The notes: generated by a model from the sequence alone, not told the origin. DNA of 64,000 nt from Bin55 sp965116055 (GCA_965116055.1 OZ220466.1:3063626-3127625), one strand, 5' to 3'. Numbered from the stretch's first letter, positions 1 to 8,603 are shown. Translations and numbers: made by a program.

Positions 1-2371
1 TTGATTGCGAGCATTTCTGGATTGCTTCCTCTAATTCAGCCGTAACGAGGAAGTAGACGTGAGCAGCGTCCTGCAACGTGCCGACTGCAACCAATCGATT
101 TCCTAACTCCTGTGCCATGGGCCGCAACACGCCCCACGTATATCCGAACATAAACGCCACTTCCTCACGAATAAAGTGATATTTACGCGCTAACCACAGC
201 CGAAATCTAAATTGCCAATAAGGCAATCCTTCAAGAAGTTCGGAAATTTCCTTGAATTTTTCTTCGCGCGTAGATTGCGTGCGCGCTTCTTGATTGCGTG
301 GATGGTAAGTTCGATCGGCAACCATGGCCTTTAGCGTGGTTATCATCGCTGCAGGATCTTCGCGTTGCGTCGGTTCGACGAAATCCATGCTATAACCCTG
401 GTGACCATAGGTATCCAGGTAGTCATCAATCAGCCGCATTAACCCGGTCGTGTCGTTACGCGCTTTCAACGAATCCATGAGAAAACGCACTGGGGTTGCC
501 TGCACGATGAACGCAAGATCTTCATTCTTACGAATTTCTTCCGCTATTTCGAATAGCTTCGCATTAGCCTGCATCGCCTTGGATTCAATGCCTGATAGAA
601 ACTGCCCACTTATGAAGTTTTGATTGGGCAATGTTTCACGCAGAAAGCACTGCAGTTGATCGTCGGTCGATTTCGCGACGCCGAATGAGTGGCTGGCATT
701 GCTCGACCAGTAATAACCTTCTTCAATACCCATTTCACGAATGCCTTCAAGCATTTCTTCGCTTGTTGCTGTAGCGGGATCAAGTTTCGACCATTTTTCT
801 CGGATGCTTTGCAGTCGCGGGCAGGTGACATCAAACCACTCACCGGTCTGCCGGTCGTTCCATTCGCTATTGTTGAACGCAACATAGGTCGGGTTATCGC
901 TCTCAGGCATGGTGAGTTTCACGGCGAAACCTTCCGCCGATTGAGTGGCCTGCCACGCGTCAAACGCGTCCCGGTCAGGATTCGACAAATCGTCTCGAAA
1001 TAACTCAACATCGCGCTCGCGTGCAGAGAGATCTCGCTGTCGGGCCTCACGCATCATGCGCTCCATTTCAGATTCGCTGGGTTTCTTTTTTTCAGTCGAT
1101 GCAAGTTGCCCTTTCTCCGCGGCTAATTCGGCGATATCAATATCCACATCTTCAACCGGGAGCAAACCTTTTTCACGCGCTTGGTTGTGCACCACTGGGA
1201 AGTCGAATCGTTGATATGCATACCCATTGACTGTGATAAACATCGGACCGCCGCCAATCATCAGGCTTTTACCTTTGCGGGTAGACTCCAATCCTTCAGT
1301 CAGATAGAGCTCTTCAAACAATGGGCAAATGGGATCGGGCATGTTTTCGACAATTTGCCTGCGCGAGACATAAACTGCAGGCTCTGGTACTGTCCACTCA
1401 ATGTCAACCGGTTGCACAGGGAGATTGGTAATGGGTCGAGCTTGCAACAAGTGAATCTCGTCATCAAAAATTGCCCATTCAATGTCTTGCGGGACATGGT
1501 TGTAAAGTGCGACGACCTTTTCGGTTAGCTGCCAAAGTTCCTCCACCTGCGACGCCGATAGCACGGATGCTGATTGTCGTTCCTGAGACACTTCCCGACT
1601 AGAGGTTCCCTGACCGTCACCTGCATCAATTTGCAATTCTTTTGTACCGATCATTGATTCCTTGATTGAACCGTCGGCGCGGTTGACGATGTATGTATCC
1701 GGCGTGATCTGTCCGCTGACCACGGCTTCACCTAAACCGTAACTTGCATTGATCACTAGTTCCGACCGCTCCCCGGTGCTTGGATTGGCCGTGAACAGAA
1801 TGCCGGCAACATCGGCCGGGACGAGCAGTTGCACAACGACCGACATGGCGACTGACTCTTGTGCAATGCCGTTCTGATGACGATATGCCAATGCTTGAGA
1901 CGTCCACAAGGACGCCCAGCAGCGTTTCACCGCGGCAACGACTTCGTTATCGCCGCGAATATTCAGATAGGTCTCCTGTTGCCCTGCGAACGAAAGGTTC
2001 GGTAGGTCTTCGGCGTTGGCCGAAGACCTTACCGCGACGGCCAACTGACTATCGTCGAGCTGAACATATGCCGCTTTGATTTCTTGCGTAATTTCGTCAG
2101 AGACCGACGCCGCGTCAAACAGTCCATGGATCGCCTTTGAGGCCGCCTCAAATGACGCTTGGCCATTGTGAAGCGCCGGTTTAGCATGTGCCAAAATTCG
2201 CGGGGTTAGCTTGTTATCTGCGACAAACTGCTTGTAAGCTCGAGTTGTGACGTGGAATCCGCGGGGCACGTGAAATCCATGATTCACGAGCTTGGTGAGA
2301 GAACGACCTTTACCTCCTAAGAGTTCTAGATCGTCGTTCGATGTCTCGAATCGTTCGATAAATTTGGACAA
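1..2371 (-). CDS. PEP synthase / rifampin phosphotransferase-like dikinase (3' end outside window)
   Basis: The minus-strand frame stays open from a TTG at 2371 to the left edge (about 790 codons), so only the C-terminus is missing. The translation starts SKFIERFETSNDDLELLGGK and carries the PPDK_N-type ATP-grasp hallmark AVRSSANAEDLPNLSFAGQQ, followed by an HLLQARPITN segment that normally closes the nucleotide-binding domain. A long helical middle region follows. This resembles rifampin phosphotransferase and related PEP/pyruvate dikinases, which add a swivelling phosphohistidine domain that would lie outside the window. TTG is chosen because it gives the usual MSKF-type start, with TAAGG just upstream. 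An insertion sequence begins 10 bp upstream of this start and must separate the gene from its original promoter. The substrate (pyruvate, a rifamycin or other) cannot be decided here. Confidence 0.82.
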   Translation of the reverse strand, partial: MSKFIERFETSNDDLELLGGKGRSLTKLVNHGFHVPRGFHVTTRAYKQFVADNKLTPRILAHAKPALHNGQASFEAASKAIHGLFDAASVSDEITQEIKAAYVQLDDSQLAVAVRSSANAEDLPNLSFAGQQETYLNIRGDNEVVAAVKRCWASLWTSQALAYRHQNGIAQESVAMSVVVQLLVPADVAGILFTANPSTGERSELVINASYGLGEAVVSGQITPDTYIVNRADGSIKESMIGTKELQIDAGDGQGTSSREVSQERQSASVLSASQVEELWQLTEKVVALYNHVPQDIEWAIFDDEIHLLQARPITNLPVQPVDIEWTVPEPAVYVSRRQIVENMPDPICPLFEELYLTEGLESTRKGKSLMIGGGPMFITVNGYAYQRFDFPVVHNQAREKGLLPVEDVDIDIAELAAEKGQLASTEKKKPSESEMERMMREARQRDLSARERDVELFRDDLSNPDRDAFDAWQATQSAEGFAVKLTMPESDNPTYVAFNNSEWNDRQTGEWFDVTCPRLQSIREKWSKLDPATATSEEMLEGIREMGIEEGYYWSSNASHSFGVAKSTDDQLQCFLRETLPNQNFISGQFLSGIESKAMQANAKLFEIAEEIRKNEDLAFIVQATPVRFLMDSLKARNDTTGLMRLIDDYLDTYGHQGYSMDFVEPTQREDPAAMITTLKAMVADRTYHPRNQEARTQSTREEKFKEISELLEGLPYWQFRFRLWLARKYHFIREEVAFMFGYTWGVLRPMAQELGNRLVAVGTLQDAAHVYFLVTAELEEAIQKCSQS

Positions 2372-2380
2372 TGACCTTAC

Positions 2381-2394
2381 CTAGGAGCCTGCGC
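2381..2394 (+). repeat. IS left terminal inverted repeat
   Basis: CTAGGAGCCTGCGC, an exact inverse match to 3960-3973. The similarity of the left end to other copies in the window continues inward through CGTAG. Confidence 0.85.
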
Positions 2395-2445
2395 CGTAGA
2401 AACTGAATACGGGATAATACACATATAGCGCATGGAGTCTTCGAG

Positions 2446-3774
2446 ATGCCGACGACGTTTCGCCCGTATTGTCCGGATCAACGTATGTTGTTGCCGCCGG
2501 ATCTAAAGGATTGGCTGCCGGAGGGTCATTTGGCGCACCATGTCAGCGATCTGGTGGACGGTTTGGATTTGAGTGCGTTGTATGCGCCGTATGAAGGCGA
2601 TGGTCGTCGCAAGTCGCCCTACGAACCGCGCATGATGTTGAAGGTGCTGATCTACGGGTATGCGACGAGCACGTTTTCCTCCCGCGGTCTGGCGCGCAAG
2701 ATGGAGGAAGACGTGGCGTATCGGTTCCTGGGGGCGGGGAACTTTCCGAACCATCGGACGATCTGCGAGTTCCGCCACCGTCATCTGGCGGACTTCAAGC
2801 GGCTGTTTGTGGAGGTGGTGCGGTTGGCGTCCGAGTTGGGCGTGGCGAACTTTGGCAAGTTGGCGATTGACGGGACCAAGGTGCGTGCGAACGCATCCAA
2901 ACGGAAGGCGATGAGTTACGCGCGCATGCAGGAGGAAGAACGTCGTTTACAGGCGGAGATCGAGTTGTTGCTGGAGCAGGCGCAAACCGTTGACGAGGCG
3001 GAGGACGAACGTTGGGGTCCGGCGTCTCGGGGCGACGAGTTGCCGGCTGAATTGCGTCGTCGCGAGGATCGGTTGGACGCGATCCGGGAAGCGAAGGCTC
3101 GTCTTGAGGCGCGTGCGCGTGAGGCGGATGAGGCGCGTGGTCGGCAGCCCGGGGACGAAGAGCGCGACCCGACGCGTGGGCGTGGCAACAAGCGTGCGTA
3201 TGGGGAGCCGGAGGAGAAGTCGCAGGACAATTTCACCGACCCGGAAAGTCGCATCATGAAGACCTCGACGGAAGGCTTCCAACAGTGCTACAACGCCCAG
3301 GTGGCGGTGGATGGCGAGCACCAGATGATCGTCTCGGCGGAGGTGTCGTCGAATCCTAACGACCAGGGGCAATTGACCAAGCCGTTGGATGCATTGCAAG
3401 CGGTTCATGGCAAGCGTCCGGAGACGGTGCTGGCCGATGCGGGTTATTGCAACGAGGCGGATCTCGAGGAACTGGAGGCGCGTGGGGTGGACGGCTATGT
3501 GGCGTTGGGTCGAGAGGGCCGGCGCCAGGCCGCGGTTGACGCGCGCAAGTATCCGGCGCGGGCACGCATGGCAAAAAAGCTGGCGACCAAGGCTGGCCGT
3601 GCGCAATATGCTGAGCGTAAATGGCTTGTCGAGGCGCCGATCGGATGGATCAAGCAAGCACTAGGATTTCGACGGTTCAGCCTGCGTGGGCTTGACAACG
3701 TGCGCGGCGAGTGGGACTTGGTGTGCCTGGCGTTGAATATCAAGCGGATGCGTGGATGTCTTGCAGCCACATGA
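2446..3774 (+). CDS. IS1182-family-like transposase (DDE)
   Basis: This 442-residue DDE transposase should cut and join the ends of the surrounding IS. The N-terminal part (about 1-125) looks like the DUF772-type domain, with GYATSTFSSRGLARKMEEDV followed by PNHRTICEFR. Probable catalytic residues are D142 in LAIDGTKVRANAS, D331 in VLADAGYCNE and E396 in RKWLVEAPIGWIKQ. A charged, Arg/Glu-rich coiled segment (about 155-255) sits between the first two, as is usual for IS1182 relatives. The C-terminal GFRRFSLRGL motif is the normal family ending. Length is typical and there is no frameshift. Codon use is strongly G/C-biased compared with neighbours, supporting horizontal origin. Confidence 0.9.
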   Translation: MPTTFRPYCPDQRMLLPPDLKDWLPEGHLAHHVSDLVDGLDLSALYAPYEGDGRRKSPYEPRMMLKVLIYGYATSTFSSRGLARKMEEDVAYRFLGAGNFPNHRTICEFRHRHLADFKRLFVEVVRLASELGVANFGKLAIDGTKVRANASKRKAMSYARMQEEERRLQAEIELLLEQAQTVDEAEDERWGPASRGDELPAELRRREDRLDAIREAKARLEARAREADEARGRQPGDEERDPTRGRGNKRAYGEPEEKSQDNFTDPESRIMKTSTEGFQQCYNAQVAVDGEHQMIVSAEVSSNPNDQGQLTKPLDALQAVHGKRPETVLADAGYCNEADLEELEARGVDGYVALGREGRRQAAVDARKYPARARMAKKLATKAGRAQYAERKWLVEAPIGWIKQALGFRRFSLRGLDNVRGEWDLVCLALNIKRMRGCLAAT

Positions 3775-3959
3775 CCGGGATTGACCTGGATGCGTCGACT
3801 ATGGGGCTCATCAAGGGCTGATTTTAGGGTCCAAGGCCGATTCAGGCTGCTTTGAGGCGCCGGATCACCATGCCCTGGCCTGAAGCCTGACGATGCTCGC
3901 ACAAAGATGTCGCATGTCTGCGACTCCGGACGATTCACCAAGTCGCATGCTTTCTTACA

Positions 3960-3973
3960 GCGCAGGCTCCTAG
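3960..3973 (-). repeat. IS right terminal inverted repeat
   Basis: GCGCAGGCTCCTAG, an exact inverse of 2381-2394. The 185 bp between the transposase stop and this end hold no gene. Confidence 0.85.
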
Positions 3974-4068
3974 GGCAAAATTAGTAAAATATATCTTCAT
4001 ATAGATATGATTAAGAAAAAAATCTATATGTAGAACAAACACGATAATACATCCTATTTTCTGAGTGC

Positions 4069-4096
4069 CAAATCGTCCTACGGCTCAGGCTCCTAG
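4069..4096 (-). repeat. Orphan end related to the IS terminal repeat
   Basis: Read on the minus strand, this starts CTAGGAGCCTGAGCCGTAGG, which matches the left end of the IS (CTAGGAGCCTGCGCCGTAGA) at 18 of 20 positions. It lies 96 bp beyond the IS right end in the same orientation as that end. The same 28-bp unit recurs at 37883-37910 with three mismatches. It is probably a relic or the end of a non-autonomous relative. Confidence 0.65.
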
Positions 4097-4123
4097 TGAA
4101 TAAGTAGAGGGGGACTTTCCCTG

Positions 4124-4249
4124 TTGGAGTATTCGATTTTAGAAGCCCGCGATCAACTTCATAGCACACTGGAAGCCAGCCAATTGAATATCAACCTGCC
4201 GCAGCTATCCACTCGTTCGGACACACTAGCCGGTTCCGTACTCCTATGA
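4124..4249 (+). CDS. Small ORF overlapping the start of the phosphoesterase gene
   Basis: A 41-codon frame starts at a TTG about 10 nt after GAGGGGG and ends in a TGA that overlaps the ATG of the phosphoesterase gene (ATGA), so the two could be translationally coupled. An in-frame TGA at 4097 closes the frame upstream. The product (residues LEYSILEARDQLHSTLEASQ onward) has no recognised domain. It may be a leader peptide, or the tail of a gene cut by the element ending at 4096. Confidence 0.3.
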   Translation: MEYSILEARDQLHSTLEASQLNINLPQLSTRSDTLAGSVLL

Positions 4250-4995
4250 AGTCACTTGTTTTCGGCGACATCCATGGCAATGCAACAGCGTTAAAAGCTG
4301 TGTTAGAAAAGGAGTGTGATTTCGACTCCGTGGTGTTTTTAGGCGACGCCCTTTCGCCAGGCCCGCAACCTAATGAAACCGCTGAATTGTTGAGCGGTTT
4401 AACAGGCTTGTTCATTCAAGGTAATCATGAAAAGGTGATGCTCAATCCCAACCTGACGGCGAATTGGCCAGATGGCTTCAAAGCCCTTATGGATTGGATC
4501 TACAAAGAAGTCGACCACGCCAGTTACGAGTTGTTGGCTTCTTTCAATCAGCCAGGCGAATACGAGCTTCAACACAAGCGCTTCGTCCTAGCTCATGGCG
4601 ATGAAAACCCAACCACACGACACGTGCTGCCCAAGGCGCCCGCCAGCGACTTCGCACCGCTCGCACATGGCAATTCACAATCGCCCGTCCTCTTCGGCCA
4701 TTCGCATGTGCAGTTTCAATGCCATATTGGCTCGCAGAACTTCATTAATCCAGGCAGCGTTGGTCAAAATCGCTGTGGAACCGTTGCGGCTTGCTATGGG
4801 TTATTAGTAGATGGTAACTACACGGCACACCATGTGCGCTACGATCCGACGCCGTGGCAAGATGCGGTAGACCGCATCCCGGCATTGCAGGAACATAGCG
4901 AATTCGGCGCCTGGTTCAAACAACAAACATTAACTGGTTTCGCCAACGGCGCTGTCGAACCCTGGCTTAGTTACGGTAAGTTAGGTTATTTATGA
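4246..4995 (+). CDS. Calcineurin-like metallophosphoesterase
   Basis: This 249-residue protein has the complete metal-binding set of the calcineurin-like phosphoesterase superfamily, in order: GDIHGN near residue 7, FLGD near 31, GNHE near 59, LAHGDE near 118 and GHSHVQF near 150, then a conserved NPGSVGQNR turn. The arrangement matches the YfcE/MJ0936-like metallophosphatase group, which uses two metal ions to hydrolyse phosphodiesters or nucleotides in the cytoplasm. There is no signal peptide. The start overlaps the stop of a small upstream ORF. The substrate is not predictable from sequence. Confidence 0.85.
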   Translation: MKSLVFGDIHGNATALKAVLEKECDFDSVVFLGDALSPGPQPNETAELLSGLTGLFIQGNHEKVMLNPNLTANWPDGFKALMDWIYKEVDHASYELLASFNQPGEYELQHKRFVLAHGDENPTTRHVLPKAPASDFAPLAHGNSQSPVLFGHSHVQFQCHIGSQNFINPGSVGQNRCGTVAACYGLLVDGNYTAHHVRYDPTPWQDAVDRIPALQEHSEFGAWFKQQTLTGFANGAVEPWLSYGKLGYL

Positions 4996-5056
4996 GCTCG
5001 CAAACGCCAATATAAAGAGAGGTAAGTGCTCAAATCCAGTTCGCGTTGCCTAACGC

Positions 5057-5416
5057 TTACCCGCTGGCTCCCGCTACCGCACCCCCAGCAGCTACTGCCG
5101 TAGCCGTTGCGGCCATGGCGGCTTGTTGTTGCGTGACGACACTCAAGGTAGCTACCGCGCTTTGGCCTGGCGTGCCCATAACACATGTACCGAAGCCCAG
5201 TTTTGGTAGATTATTCACCCAATAGATATCACCATTTATCCAGTTCAACGAATAGATATACCCACTGGAAGCAGCGAAAACTCCCTCCCCATCGCGACAT
5301 ATGTTTACGAGACCAGATCCTTTTAGAGATTTCCGCCAAAGTTCTACGCCATCGGATTTTCTAATGCACACTACGTGACCTTTGATACCTACCAACAAGA
5401 CTGAGTTTGGCTTCAT
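5057..5416 (-). CDS. Small PQQ-like/BamB-like repeat protein (second of tandem pair)
   Basis: A 119-residue protein paralogous to the gene immediately upstream. Both contain VVxIRKSDGxExWR, then xxASSGxxYxL, a glycine turn, xIxWxNxLPKLG. These spacings resemble the blades of PQQ-like beta-propellers such as BamB, but there are only about two blades, too few to close a propeller. Unlike its partner it carries an Ala/Gly-rich tail (from about residue 85, ending AVAAGGAVAGASG) that could be a short membrane or glycine-zipper-like segment. The start ATG overlaps the upstream stop (ATGA), implying coupled translation. Function is unknown. Confidence 0.65.
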   Translation of the reverse strand: MKPNSVLLVGIKGHVVCIRKSDGVELWRKSLKGSGLVNICRDGEGVFAASSGYIYSLNWINGDIYWVNNLPKLGFGTCVMGTPGQSAVATLSVVTQQQAAMAATATAVAAGGAVAGASG

Positions 5417-5697
5417 GTGCCTTCACCGTCATCAATAGCTGTAGCTATTAGGGCTGCCCCGTGACCAAGCTTCGGCAGTTTGTTAGTCCATAGGATCGTC
5501 CCTGTTTTCGGATCTAATCTATACAGTTCCCCTGCTGAACTTGCATAGAGTCCGTCGCGTTCAACCGCTATCGTCACAAGCGTCGAAGGTCGTTTCGGTA
5601 ATTTCGTACGCCAGACTTCGAGTCCGTCCGACTTCCTGATGCGCACTACACAGTCACGAATCGCAATGAATAAATCATCCTCTAACATTGACTTCAA
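5413..5697 (-). CDS. Small PQQ-like/BamB-like repeat protein (first of tandem pair)
   Basis: A 94-residue protein with VVRIRKSDGLEVWRTKLPK, LYASSAGELYRLDPKTG and ILWTNKLPKLGHG. These are two outer-membrane-assembly-factor/PQQ-like repeats without signal peptide. It is about as long as one third of a normal propeller, so it may oligomerise or be a fragment that has become independent. It overlaps the downstream paralogue by 4 bp. The pair arose by tandem duplication. Function is not recognised. Confidence 0.65.
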   Translation of the reverse strand: MKSMLEDDLFIAIRDCVVRIRKSDGLEVWRTKLPKRPSTLVTIAVERDGLYASSAGELYRLDPKTGTILWTNKLPKLGHGAALIATAIDDGEGT

Positions 5698-5756
5698 GTG
5701 CCATAGGAATAGAAGATCGCATTGTAAATTTCAGTTTGGTCGTTAAGCGGCCGTTG

Positions 5757-6785
5757 CTAACGATTGGGCGGCGGTACATAGTTTTCAATAGGACCGTGCC
5801 ACCAGTTGCTTTTCGTTCCATCGCGATAGATGCTGGATATTTGAGACTTATACCGCGCAACGCGCGCTGCCTTGTTCTCCTCTTTTTCAAACACCGCCTG
5901 CATGCGTACCTCAATGGTGTATCGCATGGGTGCCTCAGGCGGGGTGTTTGGATCGACCGCAGCGCTATGAAATACCGTGCGCAAATTCAACGCCTCTTCT
6001 CGCGTATCGTATTGGCGGAAGATTAGCAACTCGTCTGCTGACATGTTGGGGTAGTAATACCAACGCTGCATGGGTGAATGAACCACTCGTTGATCCACCA
6101 CTTTGTAGTACTGCTTGATATTGCCCGTCGCAGTTCCGTCGCCAAAAACAATGTCATCGGGATCAACCGAACGCATGTCGCATACCGCAAGTGGCGCCAT
6201 AAATACCAACTCGCCTTTTTTAACGCTACGCCACAGATTCAAGCTTTGAAAATGCCTTTCGTCAGGCACGATTTTTGCGAAAGCCTTTTCAACTGCGGCG
6301 CACATATCCGAGTGAATGCCCATACCGTAACCACCGCCGCTACCGTTAGGTGTAGGTTTTACGCCACGCTTTCCTGATTGACCACCAAAACCGTTGCGAT
6401 ATTCGTGGCCACCGCCTCGAACTTCAAAGCATCCCGTGATCCGTTGAACGACTTCGCGACAGTGTGCATAGTACGACGTGGCAACCGTATCAGTGTTCAT
6501 CAAATCCAGGTCGCATGGGGCATGCACGAGCTGGAAGCCGTGCGAGGTTAAAGTTGGCGCCGGATCTAGTAGACGTGCATTGTGAATTCTGACACGATGA
6601 GTTTGGCTGGTTGTGTTCAGTTCAGCAGGATCCTTAGCCGAGTACTGATTCGGTACTCGAAACCCTCTGTGCAGAGCATTTGCAAAATGCAATTTCGTTT
6701 CAAAGGAATCCGATGCATCAAGCGGTTGAAGTACGTTGAACACCTTTTTGGCCACCTTGAAACGGCGATTAAAAGATCGCAACAT
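5757..6785 (-). CDS. CmcJ/NvfI-family oxidoreductase
   Basis: This 342-residue protein resembles the CmcJ/NvfI family (cephamycin 7-alpha-methoxylation component CmcJ and fungal relatives). The family signature runs through the C-terminal half: GIHSDM near residue 155, the block SLNLWRSVKKGELVFMAPLA with CDMRSVDPDD after it, RWYYYPNMSADELLIFRQYD, and FHSAAVDPNTPPEAPMRYTI. Known members act on secondary metabolites or amino-acid-derived compounds, but no biosynthetic partner is adjacent. It sits in an accessory block near a PhyH-type dioxygenase. Family assignment is fairly firm; substrate is unknown. Confidence 0.75.
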   Translation of the reverse strand: MLRSFNRRFKVAKKVFNVLQPLDASDSFETKLHFANALHRGFRVPNQYSAKDPAELNTTSQTHRVRIHNARLLDPAPTLTSHGFQLVHAPCDLDLMNTDTVATSYYAHCREVVQRITGCFEVRGGGHEYRNGFGGQSGKRGVKPTPNGSGGGYGMGIHSDMCAAVEKAFAKIVPDERHFQSLNLWRSVKKGELVFMAPLAVCDMRSVDPDDIVFGDGTATGNIKQYYKVVDQRVVHSPMQRWYYYPNMSADELLIFRQYDTREEALNLRTVFHSAAVDPNTPPEAPMRYTIEVRMQAVFEKEENKAARVARYKSQISSIYRDGTKSNWWHGPIENYVPPPNR

Positions 6786-7136
6786 TTTATGCGCCTAGAC
6801 CTATAACGAACGCTGTAGTGCTATACGGAAATCAGAAAAACGCAAGCTCAATACTGTCGCGTGCAATATGAGTCAGCTGGTCGGACAAAGAACTAGGCAT
6901 CTTGTTGGTGAACTGGTTCGAAACAAGATGGACCAACTGGAGCGAAGAAGGCTGTCGGAAAGTACAGAATTCGCTTGCTTTAGCCCCTTTACTCAATGTA
7001 ACTCATTGAAATATAACAATATGAAAGCTTCGACCTTCATTAAGTCAAGATAACTGAGTGATTCTCCGACAGGTTCAAGATGATTTAAATCCAGCAGCTA
7101 ACACAAGTCGGATCTACGCCAGTCGAACGACTCTTC
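6786..7136 (+). other. Intergenic region with hairpin and repeat copy A
   Basis: No convincing gene. A 9-bp inverted repeat (CATCTTGTT at 6898-6906 with AACAAGATG at 6922-6930) forms a hairpin candidate. From 6952 to 7078 there is a repeat related to sequences on both sides of the ATPase gene at 8685-9992. A 61-codon frame across this region is not convincing. Confidence 0.55.
6952..7078 (+). repeat. Dispersed intergenic repeat, copy A
   Basis: The left part (6952-7019) aligns almost without gaps to 8604-8672. The right part aligns to the reverse complement of 10019-10091. All three share the core CATTGAAATATAACAA. Beyond the core, A and the 10-kb copy share CTTCATTAA and GATAACTGA blocks. 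Confidence 0.6.
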
Positions 7137-8252
7137 TCACGAACCTTGAACAAACTCGCGATTGGACATATACCCCTGGTCTTGCGCCCATGCAGGCGTC
7201 ACGATACCTTGAGTAGCGAATGCCTGCATTTCTTCTCGAAGTAGCTCGTTTTGCATGCTTCTCTCCTCTACGTTACGAAATGGTCCTGGTTTATAGGCTT
7301 GCATGCCACGTTTCGACTCAAACGGGCAACGGTCCATCCCTAGCGCATGTAACGTGGCCAGCTCGACGAGTGAAAAACTGTCATTCGGTTCCCGGTCAAA
7401 GCTCATACATTTTCTCAAAACAGGGGCCATATTGGCAATAAACCTGGGCCGGCTCGAAGAATTAATACTCACGCGATGCAACATAAAAGGATGCAACAGC
7501 GCCATGTCTCCTGCCTCGCCAGTCAATTCGGTAAAAGTCTCACAGCAGTCGACTAGGCCAGGTATCAAATAACCGGCACCTTGCACGCTATCGGGGTGAA
7601 GTCCCGCAAGCGAATCCCGTAACATCCGCGCGACGGGTGCGATTGAATCTACTATGAGAAAGGTCCCGCCACTACGTTCCTGAATATCAGTGTACAAAGG
7701 TACCGTAACCAGTGCCTGTTCCGGCGAGTTGAGAAAGTGGCGAAAATGCCAACCGTCCTTATGCCAACCTGGTTGCTGCGGCGCGGGCGGTTGCCAACTC
7801 AGATCATCCTCAATACCAAGGTTGCTCACGACACCCTCACCCCACATCAACTGTTCGCCGTCGTCTGGGAAACGTTCCGGACCACCGACAAGGTCGGCCT
7901 GAGCAAAGAAGGCTCGCGGCGCAAGCGATTTGAGGCGGTGGAGTTTGTTTGAACCTTTTAGACGCGCGTACCCCGTAGGACTACCGGATCCAGATTGACG
8001 ACACGACCATGTCGAAGGGTCGTTACGGTTGACACCGTGGATGTTCTCAAGCTCCAGCCAAGCTTGCTCCGCCACGTGCAACGCGTGATCTCTGGAGAAG
8101 GCCTTCTTAATAAGCACGAAGCCGTTTGTGATAAAGAACTCAGCTTCTTCGTGCGTAATGACCGCACATTTAGACACCGTTTTGGCAAATGCCTCTTCGA
8201 ATGCGGCGGATTTGAAATTCACTTGCCTAGCCAGCTCTACGTACTTTCGCAC
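7137..8252 (-). CDS. Phytanoyl-CoA dioxygenase (PhyH)-like Fe(II)/2-oxoglutarate enzyme
   Basis: A 371-residue protein of the PhyH superfamily. The iron-binding HxD is in GWHKDGWHFRHF (about residue 165) and the distal histidine with its 2-oxoglutarate arginine is in LLHPFMLHRVSINSSSRPRF (about 255-275). A SGGTFLIVDS strand lies between them, as expected for the double-stranded beta-helix. The GTG start is chosen because an AAGGAGG lies 11 nt upstream and an in-frame stop precedes it. Members hydroxylate lipids, amino acids or natural products. The neighbouring CmcJ-like gene suggests small-molecule tailoring, but no substrate can be named. Confidence 0.85.
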   Translation of the reverse strand: MRKYVELARQVNFKSAAFEEAFAKTVSKCAVITHEEAEFFITNGFVLIKKAFSRDHALHVAEQAWLELENIHGVNRNDPSTWSCRQSGSGSPTGYARLKGSNKLHRLKSLAPRAFFAQADLVGGPERFPDDGEQLMWGEGVVSNLGIEDDLSWQPPAPQQPGWHKDGWHFRHFLNSPEQALVTVPLYTDIQERSGGTFLIVDSIAPVARMLRDSLAGLHPDSVQGAGYLIPGLVDCCETFTELTGEAGDMALLHPFMLHRVSINSSSRPRFIANMAPVLRKCMSFDREPNDSFSLVELATLHALGMDRCPFESKRGMQAYKPGPFRNVEERSMQNELLREEMQAFATQGIVTPAWAQDQGYMSNREFVQGS

Positions 8253-8503
8253 TCAAACATCTTCCTCCTTGATTAATGCAATGTTAATCCGATGCTTCTT
8301 GCCGAGAGGTTGACGTAGTTGATCAGTCCAGTCGGGACTTTCAAGAATGGCACCTGAGCAACATGCTCGCCTTAGCACTATAGCATAGCTGAATATTTCA
8401 CAAAAGGCTGGGAGTACTTTTAAACCCTGACTCTACGGAGCGGATAACCTAAATTTATGAACCTTACCAAGATATTCAACCAGTCAATGATCTCTCGATA
8501 AAC

Positions 8504-8521
8504 ATTCGTATGAAAAAGTGT
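8504..8521 (+). repeat. 18-bp direct repeat, copy 1
   Basis: ATTCGTATGAAAAAGTGT, identical to 8569-8586. Possible operator or iteron-like site upstream of the ATPase gene. Confidence 0.6.
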
Positions 8522-8568
8522 CGATAATGACATTTATTCATACATAAAAATGTAATTATCAGGTATAT

Positions 8569-8586
8569 ATTCGTATGAAAAAGTGT
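8569..8586 (+). repeat. 18-bp direct repeat, copy 2
   Basis: Identical to 8504-8521, with start points 65 bp apart (about six helical turns). It ends 98 bp before the ATPase ATG. Confidence 0.6.
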
Positions 8587-8603
8587 AATATTCTCTCCAA
8601 AAA

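Larger units (their letters stand above)
2381..3973 (+). mobile_element. IS1182-family-like insertion sequence
   Basis: A single transposase gene lies between perfect 14-bp inverted ends, CTAGGAGCCTGCGC at 2381-2394 and its reverse complement at 3960-3973. The outer CTAG is palindromic, so it may be a 4-bp target duplication with the element proper running from 2385 to 3969, or it may be part of the ends. The element is about 1.6 kb and visibly richer in G+C than its surroundings, which fits recent arrival. The transposase is intact, so the copy could be active. Confidence 0.85.

Noticed and set aside
2503..3941. Several long ORFs on the other frames and strand within the transposase gene
   Set aside because: They are by-products of the high G+C content of the transposase gene; only the 442-residue frame has family motifs.
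6868..7053. A 61-codon plus-strand ORF starting MSQLVGQRTRH
   Set aside because: It spans the hairpin and the intergenic repeat, and the repeat aligns to non-coding copies elsewhere; no ribosome site.
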